Source of the DNA: an uncultured Candidatus Actinomarina sp.
GTDB lineage: Bacteria; Actinomycetota; Acidimicrobiia; Actinomarinales; Actinomarinaceae
Length of the DNA stretch: 40,259 bases
Direction of reading: 5' to 3'
Assembly: GCA_902604835.1 (NCBI GenBank)
Contig: CACKZW010000008.1
Location: 1 to 40,259, forward strand
Numbering within the stretch: position 1 is the first letter of the stretch; each line of letters starts with the position of its first letter. A program made the position numbers and the translations under genes. The notes below the pieces were generated by a model, which did not search any database, had not been told where the DNA came from, and saw only the letters and a program-made list of their open reading frames with translations. Positions 32,284 to 40,165 of this stretch are shown here, piece by piece.

Positions 32284-33033
32284 TTAAATTCTATTGCTTA
32301 TCTTCCAAATAAAGTTTCTGAGGATAATTAAAAATCTGTAAAGTGATTCGATCGCATAAAGATAGTTCTTTATTTTTGAAAAATAAATTCTTTTCCAAGA
32401 TACTTTATTTTTTCTTACATAAAAAGCATCGCCCCAAGGATAAGAATCCATCCAGTAGTGAGTATCTGTTCTTATAAAATTATATTTGGATAGATAGTTA
32501 TCAATATCATTCACCAAAGGGCAACCGTCATATAATTCTTTTTTATTTACTTCAAGAATTATATAGTTGATATCGTTAACTAAAGATTTATGAAATCCTT
32601 TTAGAACTTCTAATTCGAAACCTTGCGTGTCTATATTAAGCAGTTCGACATTTGCTATATTCAAATCGTCAAATACCTTGATTTCGATTTGGGTTGAGTC
32701 TTCACTAAATTGAATTTCTGGGTGGACTGCCAAATGTTCTTTTGGCTTCAAAAAAGATGAACTTTGTCCATCGTTATTTGAAATATACATTTTTTTTGAT
32801 GTATTTGAGCTTCCCAATCCAAAATTATACATTCTTATATTTTCGAAACTGCCATATCTTGACTGTAGGTATTCAAAGGGAATTTTTTGTGGTTCAAATA
32901 AATGAATTTTTGGATTTGAAAATTCTGAATTATAATCTTCAACCTCCTGTCCTTTATGAGCACCTACATGCACAATGTTTTCAACATTAATTTGATATTT
33001 TAATTTTAAATGATTGAGTTTCAATAATGCCAT
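32284..33033 (-). CDS. FkbM-family SAM-dependent methyltransferase
   Basis: A 249-residue class I methyltransferase of the FkbM group: IVHVGAHKGQEVEDY (SAM loop, about 20-34), IHLFEPQKIPFEYL, YNFGLGSSNTSKKMYIS, IEIKVFDDL, and LLNIDTQGFELEVLKG (about 134-149), the acidic-Thr-Gln/Glu-Gly motif of the family. It would O-methylate a sugar of the surface glycan. The C-terminal 50 residues are basic and aromatic and may associate with the membrane. A GGAG ten bases before the ATG is one of few Shine-Dalgarno-like sequences in the window. The 33059 gene ends 25 bases upstream on the same strand, so the two are cotranscribed. Confidence 0.88.
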   Translation of the reverse strand: MALLKLNHLKLKYQINVENIVHVGAHKGQEVEDYNSEFSNPKIHLFEPQKIPFEYLQSRYGSFENIRMYNFGLGSSNTSKKMYISNNDGQSSSFLKPKEHLAVHPEIQFSEDSTQIEIKVFDDLNIANVELLNIDTQGFELEVLKGFHKSLVNDINYIILEVNKKELYDGCPLVNDIDNYLSKYNFIRTDTHYWMDSYPWGDAFYVRKNKVSWKRIYFSKIKNYLYAIESLYRFLIILRNFIWKISNRI

Positions 33034-33058
33034 GTCTTGTTTACTCCATCAATAACTA

Positions 33059-33955
33059 TTACAAAATATAATTTACAATATTTTTTGTTGTGTAAAACTT
33101 TTTTACTTTTTCATAGCCAAGTGATGCTATTTTCTCCCTTTCTTCTTCATTTTTAAGATAATATTTTATTTTTCTCAATGCATCATAAGATCCGTCATAA
33201 AGGATAATTTCTTTTCCATCCTCAAAAAACAAATCGAGACCTTTTGATTGTGAAAGTTGATCAGTGATGACAAGTTTCTTGGTTGCCATACCCTCAAATA
33301 TTCTTCTAGTTATCTCATTAAACCGTGATTTTTGAAATATAATTTTACTTGATTGAAAAAATTTGGCATTTTCTTGACCAGTCAATTCGTTCTTATTTAA
33401 AAATTGATTTTTGAGCTTTTTAGATAAATATTTTGGGATTTTTCCTCTGTCTCCTTTCATACTTGAAACAACATCATATTTTATAATGGCGTCTGGATCA
33501 TGCTTAAATATGTTCATATCTGCCCAATGCCCGGTATGTATGACGCTATATCCTTTTGATTTATATAAATTATAACAATCTCTATCAGGAGTTAATACAA
33601 CATCAGCATTTGAAGATCTTTGAATGTTGAATCCCTTAGTTTGTGGCTCATCGCCTAAATCCACTACAAGTTTAGTGTTTTGAAAATTGGATTTAGTAAA
33701 CATACTGTCTTCTCTTGGCCCACAAGACATATAAAGAATAACATCTGGAGAAATTTTTTTATTTTCGATGTCCTTTTTAAGTTCTATAAATGGAAAATTA
33801 GGAGCATCTATTGGAAATGGATACCAAATAACATTTTTGACTCTCTCTCGTTTCAATATCTCTTTATATATACCATTAGCTGTTGACCAACGATTTTCAT
33901 AACCAAATTCTTTGTATTCATCAATTTGATAATCAGAAATTAATGCTATTTCCAT
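33059..33955 (-). CDS. GT-B glycosyltransferase (CgeB/GT4-like)
   Basis: A 298-residue protein. N-terminal IALISDYQIDEYKEFGYENRW and VILYMSCGPREDSMF; middle KLVVDLGDEPQTKGF, ADVVLTPDRDCYNLYKSKG and VIHTGHWADMNIF, which corresponds to the hinge of GT-B enzymes; C-terminal RRIFEGMATKKLVITDQLSQS with the Glu of the donor site, then KIKYYLKNEEEREKIASLGYEKV, the typical last helix. This pattern matches the CgeB-like/Glyco_trans_1_2 group. Short for GT4 because the first domain is compact. Cotranscribed with the FkbM gene; TAGAAT lies seven bases before its ATG. Confidence 0.75.
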   Translation of the reverse strand: MEIALISDYQIDEYKEFGYENRWSTANGIYKEILKRERVKNVIWYPFPIDAPNFPFIELKKDIENKKISPDVILYMSCGPREDSMFTKSNFQNTKLVVDLGDEPQTKGFNIQRSSNADVVLTPDRDCYNLYKSKGYSVIHTGHWADMNIFKHDPDAIIKYDVVSSMKGDRGKIPKYLSKKLKNQFLNKNELTGQENAKFFQSSKIIFQKSRFNEITRRIFEGMATKKLVITDQLSQSKGLDLFFEDGKEIILYDGSYDALRKIKYYLKNEEEREKIASLGYEKVKKFYTTKNIVNYIL

Positions 33956-33962
33956 AGAAGTA

Positions 33963-33968
33963 ATTCTA
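33963..33968 (-). promoter_or_regulatory. Candidate -10 element (TAGAAT) of the 33955 operon
   Basis: TAGAAT, seven bases, then ATG 33955, in an 86-base divergent gap. Spacing predicts a message starting at the start codon. Confidence 0.3.
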
Positions 33969-34041
33969 CATAACTCTTAAATGAACTTATTAATTAAAAA
34001 ATATCTAAAATTCTTTTAAATTATTATAAGATGTCTTATAA

Positions 34042-35142
34042 ATGAAAAAAAGAGTAGCCTTTATAAAATATTGTGGTGCGTCAGCTGGTGGGACCGAAAA
34101 ATATTTACAAACAATCGCTGCAAATTTAGATAAAAGTAAATTTGATGTAGATTATTATTTTTCTGGCCCAGCTGAACTTATAGGCTCAGATTACAAACAT
34201 CCATTTCCAAATGAGCAAAGACTGGAATATTTAAATGAAAATGGGGTAAATTTAATAAAATTTAATGTTGAAAAAATTGATTATTCGGAACCAGAAAATA
34301 TTCATTGGATTAATACCAACTTTTGGGATAAATTTAATGAGGAAAATTATGATCTTATACAATCTGCTAGATCAGGAAAAAATGAAGACCCTTTCAGTCA
34401 AATAAAAAACACCCCCATAATTGATTCAGTACATATTTTTTGGGGCATTTATGATCAAGAAAATATTTTTAAGATATTTATGCATAGTAAAGATATAAAA
34501 AATAAATGGATAGAACATGGAGGAAATGATAAAAAGATCGTTCTAGGATTAAATCCTATTGATGAAAAAAAAGAAAATATAAAAAATTTAAGAAAGCAAT
34601 TTAATTTAGAAAATAAATTTATTTTTGGAATGCATCAAAGAGAAGCTGACTTAATTTATTCAGATGTTCCTTTAAATTGTTATTCAAAAATAGAAAATAA
34701 AAATACTGCATTTTTAATTATGGGAGGCTCCAAAAAATATCAAGAACAGGCAAAAGCTCTAAACTTAATGAATTTTCATCATATAAATTTTGACTTCGAA
34801 AAGAATTCAGAAGAAATTTTTCTCAATACCCTAGATGTTTTTACCCATGGTAGAAAAGATGGAGAAACTTTTGGATTGGCTATAGCTGAAGCAATGAGGA
34901 ACTCTTTGCCAATTGTTAGCCATAAAAATGTTTATAACAATGGTCATGTTGAAACTGTTGAAAATGCTGGAAAAGTCGTAGGTAGTCATAGAATGTATGT
35001 TTTGGAGCTCTTAAAACTAATGAGAATAAAAAGATATTACTCATATAGAATGAAAAATAGTAAAAGGTTGTATATTGAAAAATTTTCATCAAATAAAGTA
35101 ATTAAAAAAATTGAAAATATTTATCTTCAAGCCATATTGTAA
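34042..35142 (+). CDS. GT-B glycosyltransferase (GT4 family)
   Basis: A 366-residue GT4-type enzyme: VAFIKYCGASAGGTEKYLQTIAANL with the glycine-rich acceptor loop, SVHIFWGIYD, hinge VLGLNPIDE, IFGMHQREADLIYS opening the second domain, FLIMGGSKKY, and VFTHGRKDGETFGLAIAEAMRNSLPIV with E-x7-E. Complete retaining transferase. First gene on the plus strand before the heptose genes, with a 48-base gap to the transaldolase. Being in line with the GDP-heptose pathway, it could use that donor, but nothing in the sequence proves it. Confidence 0.83.
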   Translation: MKKRVAFIKYCGASAGGTEKYLQTIAANLDKSKFDVDYYFSGPAELIGSDYKHPFPNEQRLEYLNENGVNLIKFNVEKIDYSEPENIHWINTNFWDKFNEENYDLIQSARSGKNEDPFSQIKNTPIIDSVHIFWGIYDQENIFKIFMHSKDIKNKWIEHGGNDKKIVLGLNPIDEKKENIKNLRKQFNLENKFIFGMHQREADLIYSDVPLNCYSKIENKNTAFLIMGGSKKYQEQAKALNLMNFHHINFDFEKNSEEIFLNTLDVFTHGRKDGETFGLAIAEAMRNSLPIVSHKNVYNNGHVETVENAGKVVGSHRMYVLELLKLMRIKRYYSYRMKNSKRLYIEKFSSNKVIKKIENIYLQAIL

Positions 35143-35178
35143 ATTGTTAACTTTCATTAATCAGAAATTCATTTTTGG

Positions 35179-35184
35179 TAAGAT
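35179..35184 (+). promoter_or_regulatory. Candidate -10 element (TAAGAT) of the heptose operon
   Basis: TAAGAT, six bases, then ATG 35191. Same spacing as at other unit starts. Confidence 0.25.
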
Positions 35185-35190
35185 CATAAG

Positions 35191-35910
35191 ATGAACAATC
35201 TTAAAAATTTAAATATTGATATTTATGCTGATGGAAGTTCTTTAGAAAATATAATTGAACTTAAAAAAGAAAAATATATTAAAGGTTTCACAACAAATCC
35301 ATCACTAATGAAGAAAATAGGAGTTATTGATTACGAAGATCATTGTAGAAAAATATTAAAGGAAGTTACATCCGATCCACTTTCTATTGAAATATTTACT
35401 GATGATTTTAATGAGATGATAAAACAAGCTGAATATATCTCATCATGGGGTCAAAATGTAAATATCAAAATTCCAATTACAAATTCACATGGAGAGAGTA
35501 GCAAAGGTGTAATTCAAAATTTAGTCAAAAAAAATATAAAGCTAAATATAACTGCAATTTTTACATTAAGACAGATAAAAGAAATACTGGATATCGTTGA
35601 AGATCTAGATTTTTGCATACTTTCTTACTTTGCAGGAAGAGTTGCGGATACAGGAGTTGACCCTGAACTAGAATTAGTAGAAATTAGGGATTATTTGTCA
35701 AATCAGAAAGCTTCTTCTTTACTTCTTTGGGCTTCATCCAGAGAACTTCTCAATATATTTCAAGCAGAGAGATCAGGATGTGACATAATAACAGTATCTC
35801 ATGAATTACTCAGTAAGATAAATTTAATAAATAAAAATCTTGAAGATTTTTCGTTAGATACTGTGAAAATGTTCAGAGATGATGCAAAAAAAGCTGGATT
35901 TAAGTTATGA
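35191..35910 (+). CDS. Transaldolase-family protein
   Basis: A 239-residue member of the short transaldolase/fructose-6-phosphate aldolase group. Seen: DIYADGSS (10-17), KGFTTNPSLM (31-40), VNIKIPITNS with the Schiff-base Lys93, LNITAIFTL, ILSYFAGRVADTGVDP and WASSRE for the phosphate. Transaldolase chemistry yields sedoheptulose-7-phosphate, the substrate of GmhA. It overlaps the GmhA-like gene by four bases (ATGA), so it is probably a dedicated supplier of heptulose phosphate for GDP-heptose rather than the housekeeping pentose phosphate enzyme. It could also act as an aldolase on another sugar phosphate. Confidence 0.87.
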   Translation: MNNLKNLNIDIYADGSSLENIIELKKEKYIKGFTTNPSLMKKIGVIDYEDHCRKILKEVTSDPLSIEIFTDDFNEMIKQAEYISSWGQNVNIKIPITNSHGESSKGVIQNLVKKNIKLNITAIFTLRQIKEILDIVEDLDFCILSYFAGRVADTGVDPELELVEIRDYLSNQKASSLLLWASSRELLNIFQAERSGCDIITVSHELLSKINLINKNLEDFSLDTVKMFRDDAKKAGFKL

Positions 35911-36512
35911 ATAAAAGTTTTGAACAATTATTTTTCCATCAATTAAAAAAAATAGTTGATTCAATAGATTTAAACGAAATAAATCAAACTGTAAAACTAA
36001 TAAAAGAGATAAAAGAAAAAAATGGAAGAATTTTTTTTGCAGGTTCAGGAGGAGGAGCAGGACACTCATCACATGCAGCTTGTGATTTTAGAAAGTTATT
36101 AGATATTGAATGCTACTCAATTACTGATAATGTATCTGAACTAACAGCAAGAATAAATGATGATGGATGGGAAACTTCATATAGTGATTATCTTGCTGTT
36201 TCGAAATTTAATGAGAATGATTGTGTTTTTATCTTTTCAGTTGGTGGAGGTTCGGAAAATCCAGCAATAAGTTCACAATTGATTAATGTTGCAAAGTACG
36301 CAAAGTCAAAAGGAGGAAAAGTCTTATCAATAGTTGGAAGAGATGGTGGAGAGGTAAAAAATTTATCAATGCCAGGAATATTAATTCCAAATCTTGACCC
36401 AGAATATGTAACGGCACATACTGAAGGGTTGCAAGCTTACTTATGGCATATGATTGTTTCTCATCCAGATTTAGATCCAAAAACACCTAAATGGGAAGGA
36501 ACTACCCCTTAA
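35907..36512 (+). CDS. Sedoheptulose-7-phosphate isomerase (GmhA-like, SIS domain)
   Basis: A 201-residue SIS-domain protein. NGRIFFAGSGGGAGHSSHAACDFRKL corresponds to the GmhA sugar-phosphate loop and helix, FIFSVGGGSENPAIS to the second phosphate-binding loop, VLSIVGRDGGEVKNL to the third, and TEGLQAYLWHMIVSHPDL to the last helix with the catalytic His. GmhA turns sedoheptulose-7-phosphate into D-glycero-D-manno-heptose-7-phosphate in the cytoplasm. Its place between a transaldolase and an HddA-like kinase supports this role over other SIS sugar isomerases. Its TAA is directly followed by the TTG start of the next gene. Confidence 0.83.
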   Translation: MNKSFEQLFFHQLKKIVDSIDLNEINQTVKLIKEIKEKNGRIFFAGSGGGAGHSSHAACDFRKLLDIECYSITDNVSELTARINDDGWETSYSDYLAVSKFNENDCVFIFSVGGGSENPAISSQLINVAKYAKSKGGKVLSIVGRDGGEVKNLSMPGILIPNLDPEYVTAHTEGLQAYLWHMIVSHPDLDPKTPKWEGTTP

Positions 36513-37487
36513 TTGATAATTACAAGAGCTCCATTAAGGGTTACCTTAGGAGGAGGAGGGACTGACTTACCTTTTTTCTCAAGAAAATACGGTGGAAATT
36601 TTAATACGGCAGCAATAAACCAACATGTATATATTTCAATTAACAAAATTATTACTAATAAAATAATTCTAAAATATTCAAAATCTGAAAAAGTTAATAA
36701 TGTAAATGAAATCAAACATCCAATAATTAAAGAAGCTTTGAAAGAGTTTAACATATCAAATAATATTGAAATTGGCTCATTTGCTGATATTAGATCGGGT
36801 ACGGGTTTGGGTTCATCAGGGGCGTTTACTAATGCCCTTTTGTATGGATTGTCTAAATTTACCGACAAAAACTACCGCAAAAAAGATATAGCCAAGCTGG
36901 CTTCATATATTGAAATAGATGTTTTAAAAGAACCAGTTGGTGTTCAAGATACTTATTCAACAGCACTTGGTGGACTTAGATATTTTAAAGTCAATAAGGA
37001 CGACAATGTTACAAATACGGATCTCGTTAAATATAATGAATTGTTAACAAGATTTTTTGAAAATGCCCTGCTTGTAAACACAGGGGTAACAAGGTCGGCA
37101 AGTACAGAGCTAGAAGATACAATAATGAAAAAGAAGGAATCAAATCCAATTACTAAAAACCTAATTGATTCAAAAGAGATTGGGATAAAATCATTTAAAT
37201 TATTAAGAAATAATGAGATTGAAAATTATTACAAATTAATTGACGATCAATGGAGTTTAAAATTAGAAAGGGCCCCATCAAGATTTCATAAAAAAATTGA
37301 TAAATTGATAAATGAGATGAAAAATCACGGGTGTATTTCCGCTAAATTAATTGGAGCTGGTGGTGGTGGATATATTTTGGCATTTGTAAAAAATAAAGGA
37401 GAAATAAAAAATTATTTGAAAATTAAAAAAATAGATTTTTTTGATATTGATATTGACTACGAAGGCCTCATATATTTTGACCTTTAA
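36513..37487 (+). CDS. D-glycero-alpha-D-manno-heptose-7-phosphate kinase (HddA-like, GHMP family)
   Basis: A 324-residue GHMP kinase: ITRAPLRVTLGGGGTDLP at the N-terminus, SGTGLGSSGAF (95-105) as the ATP loop, EPVGVQDTYSTALGGL, and IGAGGGGYIL near the C-terminus. These are the marks of HddA, which adds a phosphate at C1 of the heptose-7-phosphate. Fucokinase-type GHMP enzymes share motifs, but the operon context fits HddA. Start is TTG right after the preceding stop; the ITRAPLR segment must be near the N-terminus in this family and there is no ATG before it. Overlaps the nucleotidyltransferase gene by about 11 bases. Confidence 0.85.
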   Translation: MIITRAPLRVTLGGGGTDLPFFSRKYGGNFNTAAINQHVYISINKIITNKIILKYSKSEKVNNVNEIKHPIIKEALKEFNISNNIEIGSFADIRSGTGLGSSGAFTNALLYGLSKFTDKNYRKKDIAKLASYIEIDVLKEPVGVQDTYSTALGGLRYFKVNKDDNVTNTDLVKYNELLTRFFENALLVNTGVTRSASTELEDTIMKKKESNPITKNLIDSKEIGIKSFKLLRNNEIENYYKLIDDQWSLKLERAPSRFHKKIDKLINEMKNHGCISAKLIGAGGGGYILAFVKNKGEIKNYLKIKKIDFFDIDIDYEGLIYFDL

Positions 37488-38208
37488 AACAGATTTTCCA
37501 TTAGTGATTTTAGCTGGAGGGACAGGCTCAAGGTTAAAAAAAATTCATAGTGATTTACCAAAGATTTTAAAACCTGTTGGAAAAAAATTATTTTTAGATT
37601 ATTTTTTAGAAAATTTGTCAAGATTAGGGTTTAAGGATTTAATATTTATTTTACAAGAAGAAAATAAAATAATTGAGAAATCAATAATTGAAAAAAATAA
37701 TAAAAGATTTTTCATAAATGTACTTTCAGATGGAAAAAATAAACTTGGTACAGCTGGAGCGATTGTAAATAATTTAGAATTATTACCAAATTATTTTTGG
37801 ATAACTTATGGTGACACACTTTTAAACATAAACATAGAGTCTATGGAAAAAAAATTCAAAAATTCAGATAAAGGAATGCTGCTTTCTGTAATTGAAAGTG
37901 ATGGTTTAAATCATATTCCAAATTTATTAATAAAAGATAAAATAGAAGCTTATTCGAAAGTTAACAATAAGGGTTTTAATTTTATTGAGTATGGCTTAAT
38001 GCTTGTAGGCAAAAAAATTTTTTTAGAACATAATACAAACGAAAAAATTGATCTTAAAAATATTTTTGAAAAAAATATAGAATATGAAAATATTAATTTT
38101 CATAAAACAAAAAGTAGGTTTTATGAAATGGGAAATTTAGATTCTTATGAAGAATTGAATAAAAAACTTAATAACATTAATGAAGTAGATGAGCTCTGGA
38201 ATGAATAA
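37477..38208 (+). CDS. Heptose-1-phosphate guanylyltransferase (HddC-like)
   Basis: A 243-residue nucleotidyltransferase: FPLVILAGGTGSRLKKI (NTP loop), LPKILKPVGKKLFLDYFL, DLIFILQEENK, LGTAGAIVNNL, FWITYGDTLLN (metal Asp) and FYEMGNLDSYEEL at the end, the general plan of HddC and other sugar-1-phosphate nucleotidyltransferases. It would make GDP-D-glycero-alpha-D-manno-heptose. No ATG precedes the NTP loop; TTG 37477 gives the usual N-terminal length, while TTG 37453, 37447 or 37441 would add an extension translated from the overlap with the kinase gene. GTP specificity is inferred from context. Confidence 0.82.
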   Translation: MTFKTDFPLVILAGGTGSRLKKIHSDLPKILKPVGKKLFLDYFLENLSRLGFKDLIFILQEENKIIEKSIIEKNNKRFFINVLSDGKNKLGTAGAIVNNLELLPNYFWITYGDTLLNINIESMEKKFKNSDKGMLLSVIESDGLNHIPNLLIKDKIEAYSKVNNKGFNFIEYGLMLVGKKIFLEHNTNEKIDLKNIFEKNIEYENINFHKTKSRFYEMGNLDSYEELNKKLNNINEVDELWNE

Positions 38209-38728
38209 AGCACTCTTTCTAGATAGAGATGGTGTTATCAATGAAGTAATTTTTCGTAATGGTAAACCAGCATCACCAAGAAAAATTCAAGAATTCAAAG
38301 TAAAACAAAATACAATCAAGATAATTGATGAATATTCAAAAAAATATTTAATTTTTGTTGTATCCAATCAGCCAGATGTAAAAAGAGGAAATATGGATAT
38401 TAAAGAATTAAATAAAATGAATGATTTTTTACTAAGCAAAATGAATATAAAAGAAATTGTTAATGAAACGGAAGATAACAAAGATTTTAAGAAGCCTAAT
38501 CCTTACATGATATTAGAACTATGTAAAAAATATAATATCGACAAAAAGCAATCATTTATAGTTGGTGATAGGTGGGTTGATATACTTGCTGGTAAAAAAT
38601 CAGGAGTTAAAACAATTTTGTTAGAAAAAGATTATTCAAATGATGAAACCTCTTTGGGTAGGCCTCCTCTTAATTTAAGTCCTGATAATATAATAAAAAA
38701 TTTGGACCAGCTAAGAGAGATAATTTAA
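38201..38728 (+). CDS. D-glycero-D-manno-heptose 1,7-bisphosphate phosphatase (GmhB-like HAD)
   Basis: A 175-residue HAD phosphatase with ATG 38201 (eight-base overlap with the preceding gene); MNKALFLDRDGVINEV then stands at the N-terminus, with Asp8 and Asp10 for catalysis. PASPRKIQEF, VVSNQPDVKRG, KPNPYMILELCKKY and IVGDRWVDILAGKKSGV follow. This is the GmhB order. GmhB normally has a zinc loop with Cys-x-His and Cys-x-Cys before the RKPxP segment; here the region reads NETEDNKDFKKPNP with no Cys or His, so the zinc site is lost. It would remove the C7 phosphate before guanylylation. Confidence 0.85.
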   Translation: MNKALFLDRDGVINEVIFRNGKPASPRKIQEFKVKQNTIKIIDEYSKKYLIFVVSNQPDVKRGNMDIKELNKMNDFLLSKMNIKEIVNETEDNKDFKKPNPYMILELCKKYNIDKKQSFIVGDRWVDILAGKKSGVKTILLEKDYSNDETSLGRPPLNLSPDNIIKNLDQLREII

Positions 38729-38757
38729 CTAATATATAAATAAAAAAAATTGAAATT

Positions 38758-39507
38758 ATGATTTATAAATTTATAAAAATATTGATTCCTGTAAGTATAA
38801 AAAAATATATAAAATCATCTATTAAACAGCTTAAAAATATTTCTCATGAAGATTACATGAAATACACTGATTCATATTATTCAAAATTTATCGAGACTGA
38901 CAGTTTAAATTATGAAATATTAGTAAATGGTATTTACAAAATAAAAAATATTCCAGGAATTGTCTGCGAAATAGGTACTAGGCGTGGAGGTAGTGCCAAG
39001 TGGATAATTGACTCCTTAGTAGAAAATAAAGATTTAGACAGAACCTTCATTACGATTGACCCTTATGGAAATATTGAATACAACCATGGAGATGGAGATA
39101 TTGGTACTAATAAAACAATTGTTGATTACACAAATAAAATGAGAAATGAAACAATTCCATATCTTTATATATATGCATTAAATAAGTTAAAAAATTTTAT
39201 TTTTTTTAATCTTGAAGATAGTGAATTTTTTGAACGATACAAAAATGGTATCCCTATTTACTCAGAAGGAGGAAAAAATTTAGTTAACCAATATTCATTT
39301 GTTTTTTTTGACGGTCCACATGATTATGAAAGTATTTATAAAGAAGTTGAATTTTTTAATAGTCGAACACATAAAGGTTCTGTTTATATTTTTGATGATG
39401 TAGCCAACTACAATCATAGACTTTTGGAAAACGAGCTCTTATTTAAAAATAATTGGAAACTATATGAATCATCACAAAGAAAAATTTCATACGTAAAAAT
39501 AAATTAA
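38758..39507 (+). CDS. Class I SAM-dependent methyltransferase
   Basis: A 249-residue protein with GIVCEIGTRRGGSAKWIIDSL as the SAM-binding loop (about 64-84), FITIDPYGNIEY for the ribose acid, YSFVFFDGPHDYESIYKEVEFF (about 178-199) and SVYIFDDVANY, as in the Methyltransf_24 type of small-molecule and sugar methyltransferases. The N-terminal 40 residues are basic and helical. It follows the heptose operon by 29 bases on the same strand, so it may methylate the heptose or another sugar of the glycan. Last plus-strand gene of the island. Confidence 0.78.
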   Translation: MIYKFIKILIPVSIKKYIKSSIKQLKNISHEDYMKYTDSYYSKFIETDSLNYEILVNGIYKIKNIPGIVCEIGTRRGGSAKWIIDSLVENKDLDRTFITIDPYGNIEYNHGDGDIGTNKTIVDYTNKMRNETIPYLYIYALNKLKNFIFFNLEDSEFFERYKNGIPIYSEGGKNLVNQYSFVFFDGPHDYESIYKEVEFFNSRTHKGSVYIFDDVANYNHRLLENELLFKNNWKLYESSQRKISYVKIN

Positions 39508-39545
39508 TTTTTAAAATCTAAAAATCTAGTTAAGATAACTTATTG

Positions 39546-40139
39546 TTAGTCAACTGTTTTCCAAAGGTGAAGACAGGCAATAGTTTTGTAAGGAAACCAT
39601 TTATCTGCATAATTATCATAATTTATCCATTCAGATCCTTGTCTAATTAAGCCATAATTGTTCATCGCTAATCTTAAACCCGCATCCTTTGAAGAGAATA
39701 CATTTAATTTTCCTAAACAAAATATTTCGAACATATTTACTGACCAAGGGCCGACACCAAATACCGAAAGTAATTTTTCATTTAATTCACTTTTGCTTAA
39801 TTTCGTTAAATCTCCAAATTGATTATCTAGATAAAGATCCGATAATTGTTTGATACTTTTCGCTTTATTAGTACTTAGGCCTAAATCTTTAATATTTTTA
39901 ATATTTAATTTTTGAAAATGTTTTTCATTTAGATATTCTGAATCAAAGTTTTCTTTAATTTTACTAAAGATAGAGTCCGCAGCTTTTGTGGATATAAATT
40001 GAGAAATAATAATTCCTACAAGAGTATCAAATTGATTTTCCTTGACAGGTCTAAATTTAATGTGTCCATTTTTATCAATTACTTTTTTTAATTTTTTATC
40101 TTTTTGTCTTAAATATTCTTCTTTTTTTGAAAACTTCAT
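39546..40139 (-). CDS. DNA-3-methyladenine glycosylase (AlkA-like, HhH-GPD)
   Basis: A 197-residue base-excision repair enzyme: VGIIISQFISTKAADSIFSKI (residues 41-61), the helix-hairpin-helix LLSVFGVGPWSVNMF (123-137) that grips DNA, and SSKDAGLRLAM with the catalytic Asp152. It removes alkylated bases in the nucleoid. It lacks the N-terminal Ada-like domain of E. coli AlkA, as in short family members. As a housekeeping-type gene after the glycan genes, it probably marks the right border of the island. It lies 26 bases after the end of the gene at the window edge and is likely cotranscribed with it. Confidence 0.88.
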   Translation of the reverse strand: MKFSKKEEYLRQKDKKLKKVIDKNGHIKFRPVKENQFDTLVGIIISQFISTKAADSIFSKIKENFDSEYLNEKHFQKLNIKNIKDLGLSTNKAKSIKQLSDLYLDNQFGDLTKLSKSELNEKLLSVFGVGPWSVNMFEIFCLGKLNVFSSKDAGLRLAMNNYGLIRQGSEWINYDNYADKWFPYKTIACLHLWKTVD

Positions 40140-40165
40140 AAAAATTTTTAAAATACTAATTATAT

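Noticed and set aside
36509..36868. 119-codon open frame on the minus strand opposite the HddA-like gene
   Set aside because: It is the longest antisense frame, but it lies wholly within the conserved kinase coding region, its residues mirror the GHMP codons, and it has no recognisable domain.
37441..37476. N-terminal extension of the HddC-like protein from TTG 37441
   Set aside because: The extension is the other frame of the end of the kinase gene and would place the NTP loop unusually far from the N-terminus; TTG 37477 fits better.
39508..39545. Weak hairpin (AGTTA/TAACT) between the convergent genes as terminator
   Set aside because: Only five A/T-rich base pairs and no T run in either direction; not enough to call a terminator.
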